Source: Cardiobacteriaceae bacterium (GTDB taxonomy: Bacteria > Pseudomonadota > Gammaproteobacteria > Cardiobacteriales > Cardiobacteriaceae). From it: a stretch of DNA of 48,278 nt. A model generated the notes under the pieces. The model ran no database searches and was not told where the DNA came from. It saw only the letters and a program-made list of their open reading frames with translations. The stretch spans positions 1 to 48,278 of the forward strand of contig JAFUTP010000067.1 of assembly GCA_017484165.1 (NCBI GenBank), read 5' to 3'. Positions 17,902 to 25,907 of this stretch are shown in pieces; the stretch's first letter is position 1, and each line of letters starts with the position of its first letter. The translations under genes were made by a program, and so were the position numbers.

Positions 17902-18264
17902 TTGATTTATCCAATTGAACTTATCTAAAAATGAGCATTTTGCTTATTTATAAAAAATATCAAAATGCGGGCTGAACCGCTACTTGGCGTATATTTTCAA
18001 CGAAAGTCCAATTTAGTTTTGTTCAAAATTAAAAAATAGAAAAAATTATTTGCAAATTACTTGGCAAGTTACTTGGCAATTTGCTGGCGGAAAAATTCAG
18101 CGCAAAAGTAGAGATAAAAAAAAACACCGACTTAAACATCGGCGATAAAGAAAGGAGACCAAAGCGTTTTTTAGAACGCTTGGATGAATATGCAGTTTTG
18201 ATGCCAAATAATAAAATTCCTTATATTTCAAAGACATACGCTATTTTGTAGCATCAAACGAGGA
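17902..18264. other. 363-bp intergenic region with tandem 11-mers and hairpins, no supported gene
   Basis: TTACTTGGCAA occurs twice in tandem (18057-18067 and 18069-18079), enclosed by inverted GCAAATT (18052-18058) and AATTTGC (18078-18084). Further on are a weak CCGA/TCGG hairpin (about 18127-18142), an AGGAGA motif at 18153, and a perfect 7-bp hairpin AAGCGTT-TTTTAG-AACGCTT (18162-18181) without a T-run. Only tiny frames of under 20 codons are present. It separates the cysB-like gene (start) from the lipoprotein gene (end), so it should hold the cysB-like promoter and a lipoprotein 3' end. Confidence 0.5.
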
Positions 18265-18768
18265 TTATTTTTTCTCCTCTTCTAACAATTTTTCGCCCGC
18301 TTTTTTCATATCCGAGCCGAATTTTTCCGCTGCCGCACCAATATTTTCTGCCGCTTTTTCTGCTTCTTTTCCCGCTTCATTAGCAAAATTTTGCGCAGCA
18401 GTTCCCATTTCCTGCCCAGCTTCCTGCAATTTATCACCGACTTTTTCTACTCTATGCTCAAATTCGCGACCGAATTCTTGGGCATTTTTTTCCAATTTCT
18501 CCGCTTCTGCTTCGATTTCGCGACCAATTTTGTCGGAATGCTCTTCTACCGCTTTACCAAATTCTTGCAAAGCTTCGCCTGCTTTTTTTGCCGCTTGTTC
18601 ATCGCCAACTGCCGCGCCAATTTGCTCAATATTTTTCGCAATATCGGCAGTAGCTTGCTCAGTGCTTTTCGGTTTTGCATCAGAAGCTTGAGTATTTTTT
18701 GCTTCTTCCTTACAAGCGGAAATAAAAAATACCGTAAATAACAGGAAAATTTTTAATAAATATTTCAT
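18265..18768 (-). CDS. Hypothetical lipoprotein with amphipathic helical repeats
   Basis: 167 residues. The signal peptide ends in lipobox FISAC, giving a lipidated Cys19. The mature part is almost entirely Ala/Glu/Lys/Gln with recurring EKVGD-, QEFGRE- and AENIGAAAEKFG-like 11-residue units, predicting one long amphipathic helix similar to apolipoprotein or LEA-like proteins. There are no cysteines or aromatic clusters in the mature part. It may be a periplasmic stress or envelope-spacing lipoprotein; this is inference. DUF1820 and exonuclease genes lie upstream on the same strand. Confidence 0.8.
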   Translation of the reverse strand: MKYLLKIFLLFTVFFISACKEEAKNTQASDAKPKSTEQATADIAKNIEQIGAAVGDEQAAKKAGEALQEFGKAVEEHSDKIGREIEAEAEKLEKNAQEFGREFEHRVEKVGDKLQEAGQEMGTAAQNFANEAGKEAEKAAENIGAAAEKFGSDMKKAGEKLLEEEKK

Positions 18769-18798
18769 AAATCACCTTGAAAAAATAAAAAAATTTAT

Positions 18799-19113
18799 TT
18801 AACGGGTTGGAAAATGACGAATTTTGTCAGAATTATTTTCTTCCCGCACTTTACTCTCACCGACTTCGCGAACCTGGTCGATGCGAGTGATTTGATAATA
18901 AGGAATAAGCGACATTTGCACTTCCCCGAATTCATTGCGCAGCTTCTCAATTCGAGGATCGACTACCAAATGATGCTCTTCTAAAAATAAAAATCCTTCA
19001 ATGCAAACAAAACCGTGCATATCGGAAGGATAAACATTGCGGACATATAAATCGTAAGTTTTATCTTCAGTCTTGAATTGAATGCGGTAAATATATTTTT
19101 CTTCCGTATTCAT
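18799..19113 (-). CDS. DUF1820 family protein
   Basis: 104 residues. The IYRIQFKTEDKTYDLYVRNVYPSDMHGF opening and VVDPRIEKLRNEF-IPYYQITRIDQV middle match the small DUF1820 family found across gammaproteobacteria; its function is unknown. The ATG overlaps the stop of the upstream exonuclease gene by one base (TGATG), so the two are probably translationally coupled. The C-terminal 20 residues are charged and probably disordered. Confidence 0.8.
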   Translation of the reverse strand: MNTEEKYIYRIQFKTEDKTYDLYVRNVYPSDMHGFVCIEGFLFLEEHHLVVDPRIEKLRNEFGEVQMSLIPYYQITRIDQVREVGESKVREENNSDKIRHFPTR

Positions 19114-20120
19114 CAATTTTCTCCATTAGATTTTTGTTCATTATTCGTTTTTAGCTCTTGTGCGGCTTTTTGTTTTTGAGCAGAAGTGGGATTTTCTTGC
19201 TCATTTTTGAGTTTTTCTTGCGTTTTTTGCAATTCATCCCCCAAATTTTCATCTTTTTGAGGCGATTTTTGCGGATTTTCTGAATACAAAGCATATTTTT
19301 TCACAGAATAATTTTGCCAAGCTGTTATAAATTCTTGGATATGTTTTTTGTCTGCATCTTGGCTTAATTTTTGTAAATATCCAGCTAAAAGATCTAAATT
19401 TGCACGATAAAGAGTGTTATCTAAATTACCGCGCATCAACTCAAAGCGTAAATAAACTCCATAAGTATTCAGAACATCGGTTTCGCAATAATCACAGATA
19501 GCTTTAATATCACCTACACTGAATAAATCTTGCACTTTACTACCGTCCGTTTCCAGCTTACCTGGAAAACCACAGAACTTGGCAATATCGTTCAAAGAAG
19601 CCAGCGCACGCGGAGAATATCCCGACAAAATATCCATCAAATCCAAATGCCGCCAGTGATAGCGCGATAAGTAGTTGTTATAACGAAAACCGCTAACGCG
19701 ACCGATAGGCTGGCTGTCCTCACCGTTAGCAAAATAATTTTGCGCCCGAATACCGTGCAAAAGAGCGCGGTAATGCAAAACTGGCAAATCAAAACCCGTG
19801 CCGTTCCAGCTCACCAAAGACGGTAAAAATTTATCAATTCCCGCAAAAAAACGCTGCAAAATTTCCGCCTCGCTGTGATTTCGTCCCAAAGTCCAAAGTT
19901 GGATTTTTCCTTGATAAATATCAGCAAGCAAAAGTGAAATGCAAACCACCCTATGCATATGATGCCGATGGAATGTATTACCAACTTCTGATAAACGCTC
20001 GGCATTCATTGCCGCAAGAACTTCTTGCTCGGAAGTGTCGGCTGGAATTTTATTAACTAGGCGAAAGGCAGCAGTATCCGCGACAGTTTCAATATCAAAC
20101 ACTAAAACTTGTCCTGACAT
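19113..20120 (-). CDS. DEDDy-type 3'-5' exonuclease (PolB-exonuclease-like family)
   Basis: 335 residues. Exonuclease motifs are visible: FDIET (Exo I, D9 and E11), SWNGTGFDLPVL (Exo II) and YCETDVLNTYGVYLR (Exo III, Y-x3-D), matching stand-alone proteins related to the proofreading domain of family B polymerases. It probably degrades single-stranded DNA or RNA from the 3' end; the exact substrate is unknown. The last ~60 residues are Lys/Gln/Asn/Glu-rich and probably disordered, an addition to the usual ~250-residue core. Coupled to the DUF1820 gene. Confidence 0.85.
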   Translation of the reverse strand: MSGQVLVFDIETVADTAAFRLVNKIPADTSEQEVLAAMNAERLSEVGNTFHRHHMHRVVCISLLLADIYQGKIQLWTLGRNHSEAEILQRFFAGIDKFLPSLVSWNGTGFDLPVLHYRALLHGIRAQNYFANGEDSQPIGRVSGFRYNNYLSRYHWRHLDLMDILSGYSPRALASLNDIAKFCGFPGKLETDGSKVQDLFSVGDIKAICDYCETDVLNTYGVYLRFELMRGNLDNTLYRANLDLLAGYLQKLSQDADKKHIQEFITAWQNYSVKKYALYSENPQKSPQKDENLGDELQKTQEKLKNEQENPTSAQKQKAAQELKTNNEQKSNGEN

Positions 20121-20196
20121 TGCGCCCCTCCTTCCTATATAAAATAAGCTTTTTACGGTAAAAAATGCGGATTAAAAATAACTCTAAATTCATAAT

Positions 20197-20231
20197 AAAA
20201 ATAAATGAGCGATATTAAAACCGCTCATTTA
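20197..20231 (-). terminator. Terminator after efp
   Basis: AAATGAGCG (20203-20211) pairs perfectly with CGCTCATTT (20222-20230). Reading the minus strand, a T-rich tail follows. Confidence 0.75.
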
Positions 20232-20247
20232 TTAAAAGTTATGCAAA

Positions 20248-20817
20248 TTACTCTTTTGCCCGCCCTAAATATTCCGCGCTACGAGTATCAACTTTAATCA
20301 CATCACCGATATTTAAGAAAAGCGGAACACGCACCACCGCACCAGTTTCCAAAGTTGCAGGTTTGCCACCGCCGCCAGAAGTATCACCGCGCAAACCTGG
20401 GTCAGTATCAATAATTTTGCGTTCGACAAAATTTGGCGGAGTAACGCTGATGATATTGCCGTTCCAAAGCACAACCGTGCAATCATCTTGCTCTTTCAAC
20501 CATTTTTCCGCATCGGCAACAGCTGCTTGCGAAGCTGGCAATTGGTCGAAAGTTTCGGGATTCATAAAGTACCAGTTATCTTCATCTTTGTATAAATATT
20601 GCATATTGGTTTCAAGCACATCAGCAGCTTCTACTGTTTCACCTGATTTGAAGGTTCTTTCTAATACCCTACCCGTCTTTAAATTTCGCACCTTTACGCG
20701 ATTAAAAGCCTGCCCTTTGCCTGGTTTTACGAATTCATTTTCGACAATCGCATAAGGATCACCGTCAAGCATAATTTTTAATCCGCCACGAAATTCGTTA
20801 GTTGAATAATTTGCCAT
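20248..20817 (-). CDS. efp: Elongation factor P
   Basis: Rescues ribosomes stalled on polyproline stretches. 189 residues. The KOW-like domain 1 carries PGKGQAF with Lys34 at the tip, the residue that EpmA beta-lysylates. The C-terminal part has the [19 protein letters not shown] signature. The modifying synthetase EpmA is encoded about 3 kb downstream on the same strand; the lysine aminomutase EpmB is not in the window. AAGGAAAAA lies just upstream of the ATG. Confidence 0.96.
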   Translation of the reverse strand: MANYSTNEFRGGLKIMLDGDPYAIVENEFVKPGKGQAFNRVKVRNLKTGRVLERTFKSGETVEAADVLETNMQYLYKDEDNWYFMNPETFDQLPASQAAVADAEKWLKEQDDCTVVLWNGNIISVTPPNFVERKIIDTDPGLRGDTSGGGGKPATLETGAVVRVPLFLNIGDVIKVDTRSAEYLGRAKE

Positions 20818-20888
20818 AAATTTTTCCTTCTCTTTAATATGTTTGACAAGTTGTTGAATAAAAAATTTTCGTTGTTACTTGAAAATAA

Positions 20889-21980
20889 CTACACATTGAA
20901 ACGGAAGTGAATAACATCACCTTCACAAACCCGATAATCTTTACCTTCTAGCCGCCATTTTCCCGCTTCTTTTGCACCTTGTTCTCCACCGTATTGAATA
21001 AAGTCATCAAAAGCTATAACTTCCGCACGAATAAAACCTCTTTCAAAATCCGAATGGATAACTCCTGCTGCTTGCGGTGCGGTTGCATTTTTCGGCATTG
21101 TCCAAGCGCGAACTTCTTGCACACCAGCTGTGAAATAAGTGCCGAGATTTAATAATTCATAACCTGCACGGATTAAACGATTTAATCCCGCCTCTTCTAA
21201 ACCATAAGCAGCTAAAAGTTCTAATTGTTCTGCACCTGTTAGCTGTGATAATTCGGACTCTATTGCTGCACAAATCGACACTGTTTGCGCTTTATTTTCT
21301 AATGCATATTTTTTCACTGCTTCCAAATGCGCATTATTATTTTTTCCCCCTTCATCAATATTTGCGACATATAACATAGGCTTCATTGTCAGCAAAAAGA
21401 ATTCACGAATTGCCGCTTTTTCTTCATCGGTTAATGCAAATGAACGGGCTAATTTTCCATCTTGCAAATGATTATTTAACTTTTCGGCGATTTCTAATTT
21501 TAATTTTGCATCTTTATCGCCACCTTTTGCCACTCGAACTAGCCTTTGACTAATCTTTTCAAGTGATAATAAGTCAGCCAAAATTAGTTCCGATTCGATG
21601 ACTTGAATATCACGAATGGGATTAACCGAACCCGACACATGCACCACATCATCATTATCAAAACAACGCACTACTTGCGCAATTGCATCGGTTTCACGGA
21701 TATTTGCCAAAAACTGATTACCTAAGCCTTCTCCCTTCGACGCGCCTTCCACCAATCCCGCAATATCAACAAATTCCATCACCGTTGGCACAATTCTTTG
21801 CGGTTTGACTATTTCGGCTAATTTTTCTAACCTCTTATCAGGAACTTGCACCACTCCTGTATTCGGTTCAATGGTGCAAAAAGGATAATTTTGAGCTTCT
21901 ATTCCCGCATTCGTTAAAGCATTAAATAAAGTAGATTTTCCAACATTGGGAAGTCCAACAATCCCACAATTAAAACCCAT
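20889..21980 (-). CDS. ychF: Ribosome-binding ATPase YchF
   Basis: P-loop NTPase of the Obg-related family that prefers ATP and associates with ribosomes. 363 residues. Walker A is GLPNVGKST (9-17); the switch regions include YPFCTIEPN and [19 protein letters not shown]; the C-terminal TGS-like domain has [14 protein letters not shown] and the conserved [13 protein letters not shown]. Normal length and uninterrupted. It lies 71 nt upstream of efp on the same strand... reading direction places ychF first, so the two could share a transcript. Confidence 0.95.
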   Translation of the reverse strand: MGFNCGIVGLPNVGKSTLFNALTNAGIEAQNYPFCTIEPNTGVVQVPDKRLEKLAEIVKPQRIVPTVMEFVDIAGLVEGASKGEGLGNQFLANIRETDAIAQVVRCFDNDDVVHVSGSVNPIRDIQVIESELILADLLSLEKISQRLVRVAKGGDKDAKLKLEIAEKLNNHLQDGKLARSFALTDEEKAAIREFFLLTMKPMLYVANIDEGGKNNNAHLEAVKKYALENKAQTVSICAAIESELSQLTGAEQLELLAAYGLEEAGLNRLIRAGYELLNLGTYFTAGVQEVRAWTMPKNATAPQAAGVIHSDFERGFIRAEVIAFDDFIQYGGEQGAKEAGKWRLEGKDYRVCEGDVIHFRFNV

Positions 21981-22062
21981 ATTTTCTCCAAAAAATATCG
22001 CTTAAATTGAATAATAACAAAAGCAAAATTCAAGCTGAATTATATGCAAAAATTAAGCAAAT

Positions 22063-22707
22063 TCACTGATTTTTCAAATGTTTTTTCTCTGCAATCGTAA
22101 TTGACGGTAAATTCCATTTCTTTTTAATTGCTAATAATCTCAAAAGAAATGTAACCGATAAAGAAACTATATCTCTTAACCATATTTCACAATCAAGTTT
22201 TAAGAGAATTAAAAATACTATTCCGCCACAAATTGCACAAGTTATATAAATTTCTTCCCGCAAAACTAATGGAATTTGCCGACAAACAATGTCGCGCATT
22301 ATTCCGCCATTGACCGCGGTAACCACTCCCATCAACACTACAATCGGATAAGCAAAACCTTTCGACAACGCCGCTTCAAAACCAATTACCGCAAAAGCAG
22401 CTAACCCTATTGCATCAAAAAAAACTAGTGGTCTGGCAAAAAATTTTTCCACCTGATAGTAAAAAATTTGCACTGTTATAGCAGTTATCGAAACAACAAT
22501 TAAATAATTTAAGTCAATTAACCAAAACAAAGGATGACGGTCGATTAGCAAATCACGGCAAGTTCCACCGCCAATTGCACCGATAGCGGCAATCATTATT
22601 GCACCGAGAAAATCTAAACCGACTTTTTTTGCCAAACTCGCTGCCGCTGCCGCACATGCAATACAGCCAATCAAATCAAGAATGTAAATAAAATTATGCG
22701 AAAACAT
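22063..22707 (-). CDS. TRIC-family (UPF0126/YicG-like) membrane channel
   Basis: 214 residues with about seven hydrophobic helices in two repeats of three. Each repeat carries the family glycine-rich kink and an RD pair: GAIGGGTCRDLL (about 45-56) and TAVNGGIMRDIV (about 130-141). Prokaryotic TRIC homologues are trimeric cation channels; some relatives were reported as glycine transporters, so the substrate is uncertain. It stands alone between ychF and the disulfide isomerase gene. Confidence 0.88.
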   Translation of the reverse strand: MFSHNFIYILDLIGCIACAAAAASLAKKVGLDFLGAIMIAAIGAIGGGTCRDLLIDRHPLFWLIDLNYLIVVSITAITVQIFYYQVEKFFARPLVFFDAIGLAAFAVIGFEAALSKGFAYPIVVLMGVVTAVNGGIMRDIVCRQIPLVLREEIYITCAICGGIVFLILLKLDCEIWLRDIVSLSVTFLLRLLAIKKKWNLPSITIAEKKHLKNQ

Positions 22708-22779
22708 TATTTGAAAACATTATTTTTATATCTGTCGAGCTTAAAAAATTACACTCTTACTTATTTTTATTACAGTAAA

Positions 22780-22825
22780 ACAAATAAAAACAAACCGCCA
22801 CCGTAAGTAAAACAGCGGTGGCGGT
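22780..22825 (-). terminator. Terminator after the DsbC-like gene
   Basis: ACCGCCACCG (22794-22803) pairs perfectly with CGGTGGCGGT (22816-22825). Reading the minus strand, a T-rich tail follows (TTTGTTTTTATTTG). Confidence 0.85.
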
Positions 22826-22863
22826 GGTGTAAAAATATATCTCCAAGTTAATTACTCATATAG

Positions 22864-23625
22864 TTATTTCTTTTCTTCTTTCTTTTCCTCTTTACTTTCT
22901 TTTTCTTTACTCTCATCGGCTTTTTTCGCCAATTGAGCCTGCATTTCCAGCACTTCTAATAAGTCTTCTGGTTTTTTATAACCGACAATCACAACACCGT
23001 CATCGCTAACCCAAGCAGGAGTTCCTGATACTCCGAATTGCACCCCTAGGTTGTATTGTTTTGCCACTCTTGTGGTTTTTTCAGCACTCTCTGGCTCATT
23101 TCCATCCACAGCCTTATCGAATAATTTTCCTGCCTCTTTATCCTGCCAGATGGTTTCCATTTTTTTAGCTACCGCTGATTTTCCACCTGCTCTTGGGAAT
23201 GCTAAATAACGGACTGTTATACCTAATTTATTATACTCTTGTATCTGTTTATGTAGCTTTACGCAATAAGGACAAGTGTAATCTGTCCAAACGCTAATTG
23301 CATATTTTTCGTTTTCCGCCTTAAAAACAATCGCTTCTTGATTGACCTCTTTTAGTTTTTTTACTAGCGGTAAATTTGATAAATCAACTACAGCGTCTTT
23401 GTTAATTTGCAAGAGTTTTCCGTGCAAAAAATATTGTCCGTCTTCGCTTGCGTAAAAAATCCCCTTATCGCTTACAACCGTTTTAATTCCCGCAAGTGGT
23501 GAATCAATAATTTCTACCTCTTCTAATTCCAAAGGTGCAATTGCGGCTTTAATTTTGGCATCATCGGCAAACGAATATGAAATTGTTAAAAAAATCAACG
23601 CTAAACAGCTAGCAATTTTGTTCAT
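22864..23625 (-). CDS. dsbC: Periplasmic thiol:disulfide interchange protein, DsbC-like
   Basis: Isomerase that reshuffles wrong disulfides in the periplasm. 253 residues: signal peptide (1-20, ending SFA), dimerisation domain (21-80), linker, and thioredoxin domain with CPYC (118-121) and the cis-proline loop SGTPAW (T202-P203). The mature protein has no other cysteine, so the second structural disulfide known from E. coli DsbC is absent. The last ~22 residues are a Lys/Glu tail not typical of the family. It could equally be a DsbG-like paralogue; the CPYC motif and linker favour DsbC. Confidence 0.88.
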   Translation of the reverse strand: MNKIASCLALIFLTISYSFADDAKIKAAIAPLELEEVEIIDSPLAGIKTVVSDKGIFYASEDGQYFLHGKLLQINKDAVVDLSNLPLVKKLKEVNQEAIVFKAENEKYAISVWTDYTCPYCVKLHKQIQEYNKLGITVRYLAFPRAGGKSAVAKKMETIWQDKEAGKLFDKAVDGNEPESAEKTTRVAKQYNLGVQFGVSGTPAWVSDDGVVIVGYKKPEDLLEVLEMQAQLAKKADESKEKESKEEKKEEKK

Positions 23626-23702
23626 ATTTAATCCTTAAAAAATAAACTTGATTAGTTAAAAGAAGCCTTATTCTACAAAAGCTCGATTATCACTTAACGA
23701 AG

Positions 23703-24638
23703 CTAAATATATATAACCTCACGGATATTATTCATCCCCCAAGCAAGCATTAAAACTCGGTCTAAACCCAAAGCAACTCCCGCACAAGAGGGTAAATTGT
23801 CAAGCGCATACAAAAATTCCTCATCAATTTTCATTACAGGCAAATTTAACTCCGCTCTTTTACGGTTATCCGCCAAAAAACGCGCTCTTTGCTCGCTGCT
23901 ACTAGCAAGTTCATCAAATGCATTACAAAGCTCGACACCTGCAATATAAGCTTCAAATCTCGCCGCGGTCAAATTGCCGTTTTTATCGGACGAAAGCTTC
24001 GCAAGAGCCGCCTGCGACGGTAGATATTCCACAATAAATTCCAAGCAATTTTTGCCGAGATGCGGTTCAATTTCGTGCGTAAAAAGCAAATCCAGATAAG
24101 CATCACGGTCTAAATTCCAAGCCGCACTCTCTGGGACAATTTTTGTCGCAATTGCAGCAATTTTGCTAATTTCCGCGCTAAAAATATCCACGCCGAAGGC
24201 AGCGCGGAAAAGTTCGCCGTAACTAGTTTTTTTTACCGACAATTTTTGTCGCAACAAAATTTGTAATAAATCCGCGACTTCCGCCATCAACTCATCAAGC
24301 GAAAAATCAGGTCGATACCACTCCACAAGCGAAAATTCCCGCAAATGCCGCCGTCCCTCTTCTTCACCGCGAAAAATATGGGCGAATTGATAAATCGCAC
24401 CAGAGCCGCCTGCGAGCAAAATTTTCATCGCATATTCAGGCGAAGTAGCGAGAAATCCGACACTTTTACCGCGCGCGCTCACTTCTAAACTGCATAAATT
24501 GGGGTCAGTAACCGCAAATTCGCGCAAAACTTGGGTATCAACTTCGAGCACGCCGCGCTCGCGAAAAAAATCACGAATTTCGGCAAACTTGTCAGCTCGC
24601 GCCGCAATTTTTTCGCGTAAATTTTGAAAATTACTCAT
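23703..24638 (-). CDS. epmA: EF-P--(R)-beta-lysine ligase EpmA
   Basis: A paralogue of the lysyl-tRNA synthetase catalytic core that attaches beta-lysine to Lys34 of EF-P. 311 residues. It lacks the tRNA anticodon-binding domain and has the class II motifs FRERGVLEVDT (motif 1), FRGEEEGRRHLREFSLVEWYR (motif 2) and GVALGLDRVLML (motif 3). The start at 24638 is chosen for a ribosome-binding sequence (CAAGG) upstream. It diverges from xerC with only 24 bp between start codons, so the promoters of both must overlap the other gene's 5' end. Confidence 0.93.
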   Translation of the reverse strand: MSNFQNLREKIAARADKFAEIRDFFRERGVLEVDTQVLREFAVTDPNLCSLEVSARGKSVGFLATSPEYAMKILLAGGSGAIYQFAHIFRGEEEGRRHLREFSLVEWYRPDFSLDELMAEVADLLQILLRQKLSVKKTSYGELFRAAFGVDIFSAEISKIAAIATKIVPESAAWNLDRDAYLDLLFTHEIEPHLGKNCLEFIVEYLPSQAALAKLSSDKNGNLTAARFEAYIAGVELCNAFDELASSSEQRARFLADNRKRAELNLPVMKIDEEFLYALDNLPSCAGVALGLDRVLMLAWGMNNIREVIYI

Positions 24639-24662
24639 AAATAAAACCTTGCAGGAATGAAT

Positions 24663-25610
24663 ATGTCCGAAAAACAATCCGCAAATAACTACGAAATTTC
24701 CGAAAAAGTCCGTGAATTCTGCGCGTATCTACATAACGAACGGGCACTCGCCAAACTGTCTATCGAAACTTACCGCCGTTCTCTTGCTGACTGCGAGCAA
24801 TATTTCGCAACGAGCAAGAATCCCAATCTCGCCGAGCAATCCGCCGAAGATTTGCAGGAATATCTCGCGAATTTACGGCTCAAAAACCTCAGTCCGCAAA
24901 CCTTAAACCGCTATCGTGCCGCAATTAAAAGTTTTTTTCTCTGGATGCAGCGTCGCGGTGAGCGCGAAGACAATCCCGCCGCTTTGCTTGCAATTCCCAA
25001 AATCCGTAATCAAACCTTGCCAAAATCGCTCTCACCCGAAGATGTTTCCGTTTTACTTGCCGCGCCTGAAAACGAGGAAGATTTTCTTTCTCTTCGGGAT
25101 TGGGCTTTGTTTGAGTTGATGTATTCGACGGGAATGCGGCTTGCGGAAATTTCCGCGCTCAACTGCCGTGATATTCAGGCAAATCCCGCGCAACCGCTGC
25201 CCGAAGAAATCATCATTACGGGAAAAGGCGGTAAAGATCGCCGCGTTTTTATCGGTAAATTCGCTCGTCTTGCGCTCGCAAAATGGCTAGTTTTACGAAG
25301 AACTATCAGCACCGACGACGATGCACTATTTATCAGCGAAAAAGGTAAGCGCATCACCAACCGCAATATTGAACTCCGCCTCGAACGCCTTGCAGCCGAA
25401 CGGCTTCCCAGCGTTACCGTAACTCCGCATATGCTCCGCCACAGCTTTGCAGCGCATATCTTGCAATCAGGCGGTGATATGCGTGCGGTGCAGGATTTAC
25501 TCGGACATAGTTCCATTAGCACCACACAACGCTATACACATCTGGATTTTCAATATCTCGCCAAAATTTACGATAAAGCCCATCCAAGAGCGAGAAAAGA
25601 TAAAAAATAA
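24663..25610 (+). CDS. xerC: Tyrosine recombinase XerC
   Basis: Resolves chromosome dimers at dif together with XerD. 315 residues. Catalytic residues of the tyrosine recombinase family are all present: R159 (TGMRLAE), K188 (GKGGK), H256 and R259 (HMLRHSFAAH), H282 (LLGHSS) and the nucleophile Y291 (TTQRYTHLD). The start at 24663 is chosen over 24657 because GCAGGA ends only one base before the latter. XerC fits better than XerD by the sequence around the active site, but the two are close. A nested pair of miniature elements lies downstream. Confidence 0.9.
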   Translation: MSEKQSANNYEISEKVREFCAYLHNERALAKLSIETYRRSLADCEQYFATSKNPNLAEQSAEDLQEYLANLRLKNLSPQTLNRYRAAIKSFFLWMQRRGEREDNPAALLAIPKIRNQTLPKSLSPEDVSVLLAAPENEEDFLSLRDWALFELMYSTGMRLAEISALNCRDIQANPAQPLPEEIIITGKGGKDRRVFIGKFARLALAKWLVLRRTISTDDDALFISEKGKRITNRNIELRLERLAAERLPSVTVTPHMLRHSFAAHILQSGGDMRAVQDLLGHSSISTTQRYTHLDFQYLAKIYDKAHPRARKDKK

Positions 25611-25636
25611 AATTTCGTGCTCGCAAAGTTGCAAAC

Positions 25637-25855
25637 TGGCGTATCTACGAAATTCGTCATTTTGAGCAGTAGGAAAAATATCTATTAGGCACATCTAAAT
25701 TTATGGTTAGTTCTTTTATTTACCTCGTCATCCTGAGCGCAGCGGAGGATCTGCCGATAAAGATTTTTCGCCTACGGCTCAAAATGACGAATTTTTAGAC
25801 AAGCCCTATTTCCAATTCCCTTGCTACTCGCAGGATGACGATGGTAAAAAATAAA
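25637..25855 (+). repeat. Miniature element copy 3a, interrupted by copy 3b
   Basis: The left half (25637-25686) matches the family from the terminal repeat through CGTCATTTTGAGC to TCTAT. It is then broken by a complete second copy. The family sequence resumes degraded at about 25811 (CTTGCTACTCGCAGGATGACG) and fades before its right terminus. Confidence 0.75.
25687..25806 (-). repeat. Miniature element copy 3b, inserted inside copy 3a
   Basis: Complete 120-bp copy in the opposite orientation. Ends are AGGCACATCTAAATTT and (inverted) GGGCTTGTCTAAAAATT. It is flanked by TATT on both sides (25683-25686 and 25807-25810), which fits a 4-bp target duplication within copy 3a. Confidence 0.85.
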
Positions 25856-25907
25856 TTTCAACTTTTATTGCAACTTTTATTTCAACTCAACTATTCAAGG
25901 AATTTTT

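Noticed and set aside
25611-25907. glmS ribozyme in the leader
   Set aside because: The glmS leader consists of nested miniature elements. No ribozyme-like core is visible, and the ribozyme is characteristic of Gram-positive bacteria.
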